Shown here: piece after piece, positions 1 to 5,161 of the stretch | How positions within the stretch are numbered: the stretch's first letter is position 1 | Layout of the letters: each line of letters begins with the position of its first letter | Notes under the pieces: model-generated | What the model was told of the DNA's origin: nothing | Databases searched by the model: none | Seen by the model: only the letters and a program-made list of their open reading frames with translations | Translations under genes and position numbers: made by a program | Origin: Flavobacteriaceae bacterium | Lineage (GTDB): Bacteria > Bacteroidota > Bacteroidia > Flavobacteriales > Flavobacteriaceae | Assembly: GCA_016763595.1 (NCBI GenBank) | Contig: JAESTN010000032.1 | Coordinates: 1-5,161, forward strand | Direction of reading: 5' to 3' | DNA: 5,161 bases

Positions 1-1
1 G

Positions 2-1417
2 AACATTCCCGACCTCGGTGAAAAAGAGGCTTTAGAAGCTTTAGATTTTGCTGTAAACGCTTATGATAAAGGAAGAGGCGAGTGGGCAACCATGAAAGTT
101 GAAGAGCGTATTGCTTGTGTTGCAAATTTTGTAATGATGATGCAAAAAACACGTGATGAGGTTGTCAAATTATTGATGTGGGAAATAGGAAAGCCATATG
201 CAGAATCTTGCAATGAGTTTGATAGAACCATTGAATATATTGAAGATACCATTTTAGCTTTAAAAGCAATGGCTTTAAAAGCTTCTGAAGTAAAAGAACA
301 CAGTGGGATTTTAGCGCAAGTTAGAAGAGCTCCTTTAGGAGTTGTTTTGTGTTTAAGCCCATATAATTACCCATTAAATGAAACTTTTTGTTTGCTAATT
401 CCGGCTTTAATGATGGGGAATACTACCGTTTTTAAACCTGCTAAACATGGAATTTTATTACTGTCCCCTTTATTAGACGCATTTCAAAAGTGCTTTCCAA
501 AAGGAGTTGTAAATATTATTTATGGTAGTGGAAGAACCTTGGCCACACCGATTCTCAAATCTGGAAAAGTGAATGTATTGGCTTTAATCGGAAACAGTAA
601 GTCTGCAAATATTTTGCAAGAATACCACCCTAAGAAAAACAGATTGCGTTTGGTATTAGGTTTAGAAGCAAAGAATCCAGGGATTATTTTACCAGATTGC
701 GATTTAGATCTGACGGTTAAAGAATGTGTTTTGGGGGCATTAGCTTTTAATGGACAACGTTGTACAGCCTTAAAAATATTGTTTGTTCATGAAGATATTG
801 TTGAAGAATTCAATCAGAAATTTGTTGAAGCTATAGAACAATTAAAAGGAGGTTTGCCTTGGGAAGAAGGCGTGCATATTACACCTTTACCAGAACCTCA
901 CAAACCAGATTATATTCAAGAATTGATTGTTGACGCTCAAGCTAAAGGAGCAACAGTAATCAATCCATCAGGAAATTATTTTGAAAAAAGTTTTGCGAGT
1001 CCAACAGTATTGTACCCTGTAAATGAAACCATGAAAGTGTATCATGAAGAGCAGTTTGGCCCCGTAGTTCCAATTCTTTCTTTTAAAGAAATCTCTGAAC
1101 CTTTAGAGTATATTTCTGAATCAAATTATGGACAGCAAGTTAGTTTGTTTAGTCAAAATTCTGACTCGTTAGCACCATTAATTGATTCGCTGGTAAACCA
1201 AGTTTGTAGAGTAAATATCAATACAAAATGTCAACGAGGACCAGATGTATTGCCTTTTGTAGGAAGAAAAGATTCGGCAGTTAGTACCTTAAGTGTACAT
1301 GATGCTTTGCGTACTTTTTCTATAAGAACAATGGTTGCTTTTAGAAGTACGGATGTGAATACTAAAATTTTAGACGATTTATTAAAAAGTGAAAAGTCGA
1401 ATTTTATAAATCGTTGA
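2..1417 (+). CDS. gapN: NADP-dependent non-phosphorylating glyceraldehyde-3-phosphate dehydrogenase (aldehyde dehydrogenase family), 5' partial
   Basis: This enzyme oxidises glyceraldehyde-3-phosphate directly to 3-phosphoglycerate with NADP+, bypassing 1,3-bisphosphoglycerate and giving cytosolic NADPH. The frame is open to the left edge (first residues [14 protein letters not shown]), so the ATG at 92 is internal; 471 residues are visible and I estimate about 50-60 are missing. Numbering from the first visible codon, ALDH motifs appear in order: PYNYP with the oxyanion Asn122 and Tyr123, the L-G-L-E-A-K stretch with Glu222, and GQRCT with the nucleophile Cys254. Arg75, Tyr123, Arg253 and Arg412 (in QRGPD) align by spacing with the phosphate-binding residues of Streptococcus mutans GapN, which supports GapN over a generic ALDH. 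The only Glu near the usual general-base site is two residues later than in the common E-L-G-G-K motif. The C-terminus (SNFINR) seems a few residues shorter than relatives I remember. No functional link to the arg operon downstream is evident. Confidence 0.9.
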   Translation, partial: NIPDLGEKEALEALDFAVNAYDKGRGEWATMKVEERIACVANFVMMMQKTRDEVVKLLMWEIGKPYAESCNEFDRTIEYIEDTILALKAMALKASEVKEHSGILAQVRRAPLGVVLCLSPYNYPLNETFCLLIPALMMGNTTVFKPAKHGILLLSPLLDAFQKCFPKGVVNIIYGSGRTLATPILKSGKVNVLALIGNSKSANILQEYHPKKNRLRLVLGLEAKNPGIILPDCDLDLTVKECVLGALAFNGQRCTALKILFVHEDIVEEFNQKFVEAIEQLKGGLPWEEGVHITPLPEPHKPDYIQELIVDAQAKGATVINPSGNYFEKSFASPTVLYPVNETMKVYHEEQFGPVVPILSFKEISEPLEYISESNYGQQVSLFSQNSDSLAPLIDSLVNQVCRVNINTKCQRGPDVLPFVGRKDSAVSTLSVHDALRTFSIRTMVAFRSTDVNTKILDDLLKSEKSNFINR

Positions 1418-1461
1418 TTTTTAAATTCTTAATTGCGTTTGTTTTGAGTGTTGAATTCATA

Positions 1462-1480
1462 ACAAATCGTTCTAATTTGT
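1462..1480 (+). terminator. Weak hairpin downstream of gapN, possible transcription end
   Basis: ACAAAT (1462-1467) and ATTTGT (1475-1480) can form a 6-bp stem with a 7-base loop, 45 bases after the gapN stop. The stem is nearly all A-T and no clear run of T follows, so as an intrinsic terminator it is poor. It is listed only because it is the best candidate directly behind gapN. Confidence 0.2.
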
Positions 1481-1542
1481 CAAATTTCAATAAAAATCAC
1501 CAAAAATAAAAATCCAATTCCCTCTATATTGATAAATAGTTG

Positions 1543-1550
1543 TAGGTTTG
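1543..1550 (+). promoter_or_regulatory. Isolated match to the Bacteroidota -7 promoter element
   Basis: TAGGTTTG matches the TAnnTTTG element known for the Bacteroidota primary sigma factor. A start a few bases after it would lie near 1557, just ahead of the folded region that begins at 1565. No TTG is found at the usual -33 spacing (the nearest, at 1529-1531, is too close), so this may be a chance match. Confidence 0.22.
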
Positions 1551-1564
1551 CCCCATGATTACTT

Positions 1565-1668
1565 TAAAAAATAAAATACGTAGTACTGTTCCCAGTATAT
1601 TTGTTCGCTTACGCCGCCGCAGCTAATAGCAAACAAAGCAATCTATTTACGTAATTTTTATTTTTTTA
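1565..1668. repeat. Large imperfect inverted repeat enclosing two hairpins (possible three-way junction)
   Basis: The outer arms are 1565-1582 (TAAAAAATAAAATACGTA) and 1648-1668 (starting TACGTA, then T-rich). They pair over 18 bases with a 2-base bulge at 1654-1655 and one at 1667. Inside lie two more hairpins. One is GTACTG/CAGTAT (1583-1588/1593-1598) with a TTCC loop. The other is TTTGTT-C-GCT (1600-1609) against AGC-A-AACAAA (1628-1637), with one mismatch and a GC-rich loop CGCCGCCGC. Together they can fold as a junction with two arms. The A and T runs of the outer arms inflate chance pairing, but TACGTA and the nested hairpins add weight. As drawn, the first inner hairpin has a G-T pair on the plus strand, while the C-A mismatch of the second would be a G-U pair on the minus strand. 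Confidence 0.5.
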
Positions 1669-1674
1669 TTCCTT

Positions 1675-1739
1675 GTACAATTTCAATTTCATATCAATAT
1701 TACCTGTAGTTATTCCTTCGAATAGCCCCGCAGTTGTAC
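1675..1739 (+). repeat. Nested inverted repeat with 7-bp apical hairpin
   Basis: GTACAA (1675-1680) pairs perfectly with TTGTAC (1734-1739). Within it, CTG (1704-1706) pairs with CAG (1731-1733), and GTTATTC (1709-1715) pairs with GAATAGC (1720-1726) around a CTTC tetraloop, using one T-G wobble at 1710/1725. A further T-G wobble (1674/1740) extends the outer stem. The wobbles would be A-C mismatches on the other strand, which favours a plus-strand RNA if this is transcribed. Confidence 0.4.
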
Positions 1740-1756
1740 GCCCTATTTTCCGCCGT

Positions 1757-1804
1757 CGCCCTTTGGGTGTTCTTTAATTTCTTGAACCTAGGTGAGTCCG
1801 GTTC
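1757..1804 (+). repeat. Two adjacent GC-rich hairpins
   Basis: CGCCC (1757-1761) and GGGTG (1765-1769) form a tight 5-bp stem with a TTT loop and one G-T pair. GAACC (1784-1788) and GGTTC (1800-1804) form a second stem, which two GG/CC pairs (1791-1792/1798-1799) can extend past a TA bulge to a TGAGT loop. Neither is followed by a long T run, so they do not look like classical terminators. They close the series of folded elements before sequence composition returns to AT-rich. Confidence 0.4.
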
Positions 1805-1844
1805 TTCTTTCAAAACAATTTATTTACATAAAAAATTCACGAAT

Positions 1845-1881
1845 CACGAGTAATCAGAATGTATTCTAATTAGTAATCGTG
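1845..1881. promoter_or_regulatory. Long imperfect hairpin upstream of the arg operon, candidate operator
   Basis: CACGA (1845-1849) pairs with TCGTG (1877-1881), TAAT (1851-1854) with ATTA (1869-1872), and AGAAT (1856-1860) with ATTCT (1863-1867). This gives 14 pairs interrupted by a C/A mismatch and a small internal loop. The centre AGAATGTATTCT loosely recalls the GAAT..ATTC halves of ArgR/AhrC boxes, but spacing and flanks do not fit the Escherichia coli consensus. It ends 52 bases before the start of the first arg-operon gene, where a repressor site or leader structure would be expected. Function is inferred from position only. Confidence 0.35.
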
Positions 1882-1908
1882 TTTAATAACAAATGCTCTT
1901 TTATGGGC

Positions 1909-1914
1909 TATAAT
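1909..1914 (+). promoter_or_regulatory. TATAAT-like hexamer just before the arg operon
   Basis: TATAAT lies 19 bases before the GNAT start codon in a very AT-rich stretch (TATAATTAATTTAAAAT). There is no TTGACA-like -35 partner, and Bacteroidota promoters usually carry TAnnTTTG instead, which is absent from 1807-1933. The operon promoter is probably in this stretch, but its exact place cannot be fixed from sequence. Confidence 0.2.
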
Positions 1915-1933
1915 TAATTTAAAATCAAGAACA

Positions 1934-2551
1934 ATGGAAATTGTTATTGCTGATAAATCACACAGTATATACGCAGAAATTATCTGTAATACTATTGCAG
2001 AATCTGCGAATGTTAGAGGTACGGGAATTGCAAAACGTACGCCAGAATACATCATTACTAAAATGAAAAACGGCAATGCTGTGATCGCTTTAGAGGATAA
2101 GAAATTTGCAGGATTTTGCTATATCGAATCTTGGGGGCATGGAAAATTTGTTGCCAATTCTGGATTGATTGTACATCCAGAATTTAGAAAAAAAGGATTG
2201 GCAAAAAAGATTAAAGCCACCGTATTTGAACATTCAAGAACTAAGTTTCCAACAGCTAAAGTGTTTTCAATAACGACTGGATTGCCTGTAATGAAATTGA
2301 ATAGTGATTTAGGATATAAGCCTGTTACTTTTTCTGAATTGACAGATGATCAATCCTTTTGGAAAGGATGTCAAACTTGTAAAAACTATGATGTCTTGCA
2401 AAGAACAAAGCAGCAAATGTGTTTGTGTACCGGAATGTTATTCGATCCATCAACAAAAGAAAATAACAACAAAGTAAAAATTAAAGAGAAGGTTTTTCAA
2501 AGGTTAAAAAGAATCAAGGAAAGCGTCTATTTAAAAAAAGAAAAAAAATGA
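1934..2551 (+). CDS. GNAT-family N-acyltransferase with C-terminal four-cysteine module, first gene of arg operon (candidate glutamate N-acyltransferase)
   Basis: This 205-residue cytosolic protein has a GNAT fold. The strand-turn-helix of motif A is clear at about residues 77-95 (GLIVHPEFRKKGLAKKI), with the acyl-CoA phosphate-binding loop R-K-K-G-L-A at 85-90. A distinctive tail follows: FWKGCQTC (Cys146, Cys149) and CLC (Cys163, Cys165), that is C-x2-C-x13-C-x-C, which could bind a metal. After that comes a Lys-rich C-terminus (about 173-205). I recall close relatives at the head of flavobacterial arg operons annotated only as GNAT. The operon needs an enzyme that acylates glutamate (ArgA role), and this is the only candidate in view, so I infer that job; substrate and acyl donor (acetyl- or succinyl-CoA) are not shown. 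The ATG at 1934 is chosen because motif A and the conserved N-terminal part follow it at normal distance. The stop overlaps the argG start by four bases (ATGA), suggesting translational coupling. Confidence 0.82.
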   Translation: MEIVIADKSHSIYAEIICNTIAESANVRGTGIAKRTPEYIITKMKNGNAVIALEDKKFAGFCYIESWGHGKFVANSGLIVHPEFRKKGLAKKIKATVFEHSRTKFPTAKVFSITTGLPVMKLNSDLGYKPVTFSELTDDQSFWKGCQTCKNYDVLQRTKQQMCLCTGMLFDPSTKENNNKVKIKEKVFQRLKRIKESVYLKKEKK

Positions 2552-3726
2552 AAAAATTAGTCATCGCATATAGTGGAGGTTTAGATACATCGTACTGTGC
2601 AGTTAGTTTATCGAAATCTGGGTATGAAGTTCATGCCGTTAGTGTAAACACAGGAGGATTTACAACTAAAGAAATACAAGAAATAGAATCAAATGCCTAT
2701 AAAATGGGCGTTTCAACCTATAAAAATATTGATGCAGTAGCTTCCTTTTATCAGAAAGTGGTGAAGTATTTAATCTTCGGAAATGTATTGAAAAACAATA
2801 CCTATCCATTATCAGTAAGTGCAGAAAGAATTATTCAGGCAATAGAAATAGCGAATTATGCAAACAGTATTGGTGCAGAATATATTGCTCATGGAAGTAC
2901 AGGAGCTGGAAATGACCAAGTACGATTTGATATGATTTTTCAGACTCTAGCTCCAGAAATTGAAATTATTACACCCATTAGAGACCAGCAATTGTCAAGA
3001 CAAGAAGAAATCCAATATTTAAAAGACAACGGAATTGATTTGTCTTGGGAAAAGGCAAAATACTCGGTGAATAAAGGATTGTGGGGAACGAGTGTTGGTG
3101 GTGAAGAAACATTGACTTCTCACAAAGCATTGCCAGAAAAGGCCTATCCGTCGCAATTAGAAAAAGAGGGAGAAGAGAAGGTAAAACTGACATTTAAAAA
3201 TGGAGAATTAGTCGCCCTGAATTACGTAATAGATTCGCCAGAAAACAACATCCAAAAACTAAATGAACTGGCTTCTACATATGCAATCGGAAGAGATATT
3301 CATGTAGGTGATACCATTGTTGGAATTAAAGGAAGAGTTGGTTTTGAAGCTGCTGCAGCGTTAATTATAATCAAGGCCCATCATTTATTAGAAAAGCACA
3401 CACTTACAAAATGGCAATTACAGCACAAAGAATATTTGTCTAGTTTTTACGGAATGCATTTACATGAAGGACAATATTTAGATCCTGTAATGAGAGATAC
3501 AGAAGCGTTTTTAGAAAGTAGTCAAGCAAAAGTAACTGGTGATGTGTGTGTAACACTCAAGCCGTATCATTTTCAATTAGATGGGATTGCTTCTAAACAC
3601 GATTTAATGAATGTGAAATTTGGAACCTATGGTGAAGAAAATACGGCATGGACAGCAAATGATGCTAAAGGATTTATCAAGATCCTTGGAAATCAAAACA
3701 AAATATATCAACAAGTAAATTCGTAA
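2548..3726 (+). CDS. argG: Argininosuccinate synthase
   Basis: ArgG joins citrulline and aspartate using ATP (to AMP and pyrophosphate) to give argininosuccinate, the penultimate step of arginine synthesis, in the cytosol. The 392-residue product opens with the N-type ATP-pyrophosphatase loop AYSGGLDTS (residues 7-15). The conserved HGSTGAGNDQVRFD stretch (115-128) contains the Asn/Asp/Arg residues that bind aspartate and citrulline in the family. GLWGTSVGGEET (178-188) corresponds to the region that reads LWGRSIEGG in many bacterial enzymes, here in the form I associate with Bacteroidota. Length is normal to slightly short for the roughly 400-residue type and clearly shorter than the E. coli form. 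The start lies in an A-rich stretch and overlaps the upstream GNAT stop by four bases; the stop is two bases before argC, so all three are surely co-transcribed. I see no frameshift or missing key residue. Confidence 0.96.
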   Translation: MKKLVIAYSGGLDTSYCAVSLSKSGYEVHAVSVNTGGFTTKEIQEIESNAYKMGVSTYKNIDAVASFYQKVVKYLIFGNVLKNNTYPLSVSAERIIQAIEIANYANSIGAEYIAHGSTGAGNDQVRFDMIFQTLAPEIEIITPIRDQQLSRQEEIQYLKDNGIDLSWEKAKYSVNKGLWGTSVGGEETLTSHKALPEKAYPSQLEKEGEEKVKLTFKNGELVALNYVIDSPENNIQKLNELASTYAIGRDIHVGDTIVGIKGRVGFEAAAALIIIKAHHLLEKHTLTKWQLQHKEYLSSFYGMHLHEGQYLDPVMRDTEAFLESSQAKVTGDVCVTLKPYHFQLDGIASKHDLMNVKFGTYGEENTAWTANDAKGFIKILGNQNKIYQQVNS

Positions 3727-3728
3727 AA

Positions 3729-4706
3729 ATGATACAAGCAGGGATTATTGGAGGTGCAGGTTATACAGCAGGAGAATTGATCAGGTTGTTGATCCATCAC
3801 GCAAAAGTTGAAATCAACTTTGTGTATAGTACCTCAAATGTTGGAAATAAAATTAGTGATGTCCACCAAGATTTGGTAGGCTCATTAGGGCTGCATTTTA
3901 CGCATGTAGTCAATTTAAATGTTGATGTGTTGTTTTTGTGTTTAGGACATGGAAACTCGAAAAAGTTTTTAGAAAACAATGCTTTTTCAGAAACCACAAA
4001 AATCATTGATTTAGGGAATGATTTTAGATTAGAAAAAGATCAGATTTTTCAAGAAAAAGAATTTGTGTACGGCTTGCCTGAATTACAAAAAGAAGCAATT
4101 CAAAATGCAAAATATATTGCAAATCCAGGATGTTTTGCAACAGCAATTCAGTTGGCATTGTTGCCATTGGCTAAAGCAAGCTTATTGAATGAGAATATAC
4201 ATGTAAATGCTGTAACTGGAGCAACTGGTGCTGGAACATCCTTATCAGCAACAACTCATTTTACGTGGAGAGATAATAACTTTTCGTACTACAAACCATT
4301 TACACATCAACATTTGGGAGAAATCAATCAATCTGTAAAAACCTTGCAAACTAATTTTGATAGGGAGATTGTGTTTATGCCAAACAGGGGCGATTTTTCT
4401 CGAGGGATTTTTGCTACTGCATACACCAATTTTGAAGGAACATTAGAAGAGGCTAAAACACTTTATAAAACATTTTATAAGGATTCTGAATTTACGTTTA
4501 TTTCTGATAAAGAGATACACTTAAAGCAAGTAGTAAACACAAACAAGTGTTTGATTCATTTACACAAACATGAAAACAAAATCTTGGTAACAAGTGTGAT
4601 TGATAATTTATTAAAAGGTGCTTCTGGACAAGCAGTGCAAAACATGAATTTGATGTTCGGGTTACAAGAAACAGAAGGATTGAATTTAAAAGCAACTTAT
4701 TTTTAG
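3729..4706 (+). CDS. argC: N-acetyl-gamma-glutamyl-phosphate reductase (possibly acting on the N-succinyl form)
   Basis: ArgC reduces N-acyl-glutamyl-5-phosphate with NADPH to N-acyl-glutamate-5-semialdehyde, the third step of ornithine synthesis. The 325 residues match the usual length of the long (type 1) form. The NADP-binding turn GGAGYTAGEL is at residues 8-17, DLGNDFRL (canonically DLSADFRL) at 94-101, and the nucleophilic Cys135 lies in ANPGCFATA. The glycine-rich TGATGAG is at 163-169, HQHLGEI with the probable catalytic His195 at 193-199, and the C-terminal GASGQAVQNMN motif at 298-308. In Bacteroides the pathway is known to run through N-succinylated intermediates at the transcarbamylase step, so the acyl group used here could be acetyl or succinyl; the sequence of ArgC does not tell me which. 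The gene starts two bases after argG and ends five bases before proC. Confidence 0.95.
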   Translation: MIQAGIIGGAGYTAGELIRLLIHHAKVEINFVYSTSNVGNKISDVHQDLVGSLGLHFTHVVNLNVDVLFLCLGHGNSKKFLENNAFSETTKIIDLGNDFRLEKDQIFQEKEFVYGLPELQKEAIQNAKYIANPGCFATAIQLALLPLAKASLLNENIHVNAVTGATGAGTSLSATTHFTWRDNNFSYYKPFTHQHLGEINQSVKTLQTNFDREIVFMPNRGDFSRGIFATAYTNFEGTLEEAKTLYKTFYKDSEFTFISDKEIHLKQVVNTNKCLIHLHKHENKILVTSVIDNLLKGASGQAVQNMNLMFGLQETEGLNLKATYF

Positions 4707-4711
4707 AAAAC

Positions 4712-5161
4712 ATGAAGATAGGAATCATAGGAACAGGGAATTTAGGGAAGTCCATTGCAAAAGGTTTGATAAGCACCAATGCAATAACATCCTTGTATTT
4801 AACAAAAAGAAATTTAAATACTATTAAAGAGTTTAAAGGCTATAAAAAGGTCTACTTAACCTCTGATAATTCAGAAGCAATTCAGAATTCAGACATTATT
4901 ATTATGGCGGTTCAGCCAGCACATTTAGCGCAAATTTTAAAGGAAATTGAACCATTATTACAAGAGAATCACATCATCATTTCTACCATTACGGGATTTT
5001 CAATTGCTAAAATTGAAAGAATTATTGGCGTAGATAATTTTATTGTCAGAGCAATGCCAAATACCGCAATAGCTGTGGGTAAATCGATGACTTGTTTGTG
5101 TGGGAATACAAAAGGGCTGGAAAGAATAAAAGTAGCGGAAGCATTCTTTAACAGATTGGGA
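4712..5161 (+). CDS. proC: Pyrroline-5-carboxylate reductase, 3' partial
   Basis: ProC reduces 1-pyrroline-5-carboxylate to proline with NAD(P)H in the cytosol, the last step of proline synthesis. The first 150 residues are visible and the frame is open to the right edge; the full family length is about 265-275. The Rossmann turn GIIGTGNLG occupies residues 4-12, MAVQPAHL is at about 65-72 (AVKPQ in many relatives), STITGFSIAKIE at about 91-102, and the signature RAMPNTAIAVGKSMT at about 113-127. These fit ProC rather than other NAD(P)-dependent reductases. It begins five bases after the argC stop without its own promoter, so it is part of the arg operon. This suggests proline and arginine synthesis are controlled together. 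Its dimer-forming C-terminal domain is outside the window, so intactness of the rest cannot be judged. Confidence 0.93.
   Translation, partial: MKIGIIGTGNLGKSIAKGLISTNAITSLYLTKRNLNTIKEFKGYKKVYLTSDNSEAIQNSDIIIMAVQPAHLAQILKEIEPLLQENHIIISTITGFSIAKIERIIGVDNFIVRAMPNTAIAVGKSMTCLCGNTKGLERIKVAEAFFNRLG

Larger units (their letters stand above)
1418..1933. other. Long intergenic region with several inverted repeats, no convincing protein gene
   Basis: About 515 bp separate gapN from the arg operon, long for a gap between co-directional genes. Bases 1418-1560 are very AT-rich and show only a weak hairpin and an isolated promoter-like octamer. Bases 1565-1806 contain a succession of inverted repeats and three GC-rich islands (about 1606-1623, 1725-1760 and 1784-1804) that stand out against the AT-rich background. 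Bases 1807-1933 are AT-rich again, carry one long imperfect hairpin, and would hold the arg promoter. Reading frames on both strands are short and interrupted. I see no tRNA, tmRNA ends or known riboswitch core. The region may be a structured leader, a small RNA locus, or a dispersed non-coding repeat; the sequence alone does not decide. Confidence 0.7.

Noticed and set aside
92..1417. Complete gene starting at the ATG at 92
   Set aside because: The frame is open to base 2 and the upstream codons encode the conserved N-terminal stretch of the family, so the ATG is an internal Met.
1555..1626. 23-codon plus-strand ORF ending in Leu-Arg-Arg-Arg-Ser
   Set aside because: It is very short, lies across the folded inverted repeats, and has no recognisable relative or ribosome-site evidence.
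1612..1692. Minus-strand reading that resembles a signal peptide (MKLKLYKE, stop, then a Leu/Ala-rich run)
   Set aside because: It contains an in-frame stop after eight codons and ends at another stop; no continuing coding sequence follows, so similarity to a signal peptide may be chance. It could at most be a decayed gene end.
1526..1700. 9-bp perfect inverted repeat ATATTGATA/TATCAATAT framing the folded region
   Set aside because: Both arms are almost pure A-T, the pairing does not extend, and such matches are expected by chance in a region this AT-rich; not used as an element boundary.
1784..1804. Group II intron domain V or tRNA T-arm suggested by GGTTC and the bulged stem
   Set aside because: The stem is too short, there is no GNRA loop, and no other intron domains or tRNA acceptor/anticodon arms can be found around it.
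1870..2076. Minus-strand ORFs opposite the real genes (here and at 61-252, 2978-3193, 3797-4006, 4498-4779)
   Set aside because: All lie antisense to well-supported genes, have no recognisable motifs, and look like chance open frames in AT-rich DNA.

Overview
The window looks like a piece of a flavobacterial (Bacteroidota, family Flavobacteriaceae or close) chromosome. The DNA is AT-rich, start codons are preceded by A-rich stretches rather than clear Shine-Dalgarno sites, and the gene order GNAT acetyltransferase - argG - argC - proC is the one I recall for the arginine cluster of this group. The protein variants (for example the L-G-L-E-A-K motif of the aldehyde dehydrogenase and the DLGNDFRL motif of ArgC) also fit. 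Taxonomy is from recall and was not searched.

Layout. Bases 2-1417 hold the 3' part of a non-phosphorylating, NADP-dependent glyceraldehyde-3-phosphate dehydrogenase (GapN-type), whose start lies upstream of the window. Bases 1418-1933 are a gene-free stretch of about 515 bp. It contains a weak hairpin after gapN, a chain of inverted repeats with GC-rich islands (about 1565-1806), and a long imperfect hairpin (1845-1881) just ahead of the next gene. From 1934 to the right edge runs a tight co-directional operon: a GNAT acetyltransferase, argG, argC and the start of proC. The junctions are a 4-base overlap, a 2-base gap and a 5-base gap.

How the genes work together. ArgC makes the semialdehyde step of ornithine synthesis on an N-acylated glutamate. 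ArgG performs the penultimate step to arginine. The GNAT protein sits where an acyl-CoA:glutamate N-acyltransferase (the ArgA role) is needed, so it is a plausible but unproven first enzyme. ProC makes proline from pyrroline-5-carboxylate and ties proline synthesis to the arginine operon. The remaining steps (argD, argF-type transcarbamylase, argB, argE, argH) are not visible and would be expected downstream of the window. GapN belongs to central carbon metabolism (glyceraldehyde-3-phosphate to 3-phosphoglycerate with NADPH formation) and seems functionally separate.

The protein-coding part is mostly ordinary metabolism. The parts least explained are the folded intergenic region and the four-cysteine C-terminal module of the GNAT protein. 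I saw no CRISPR array, tRNA, rRNA, transposase or phage gene.
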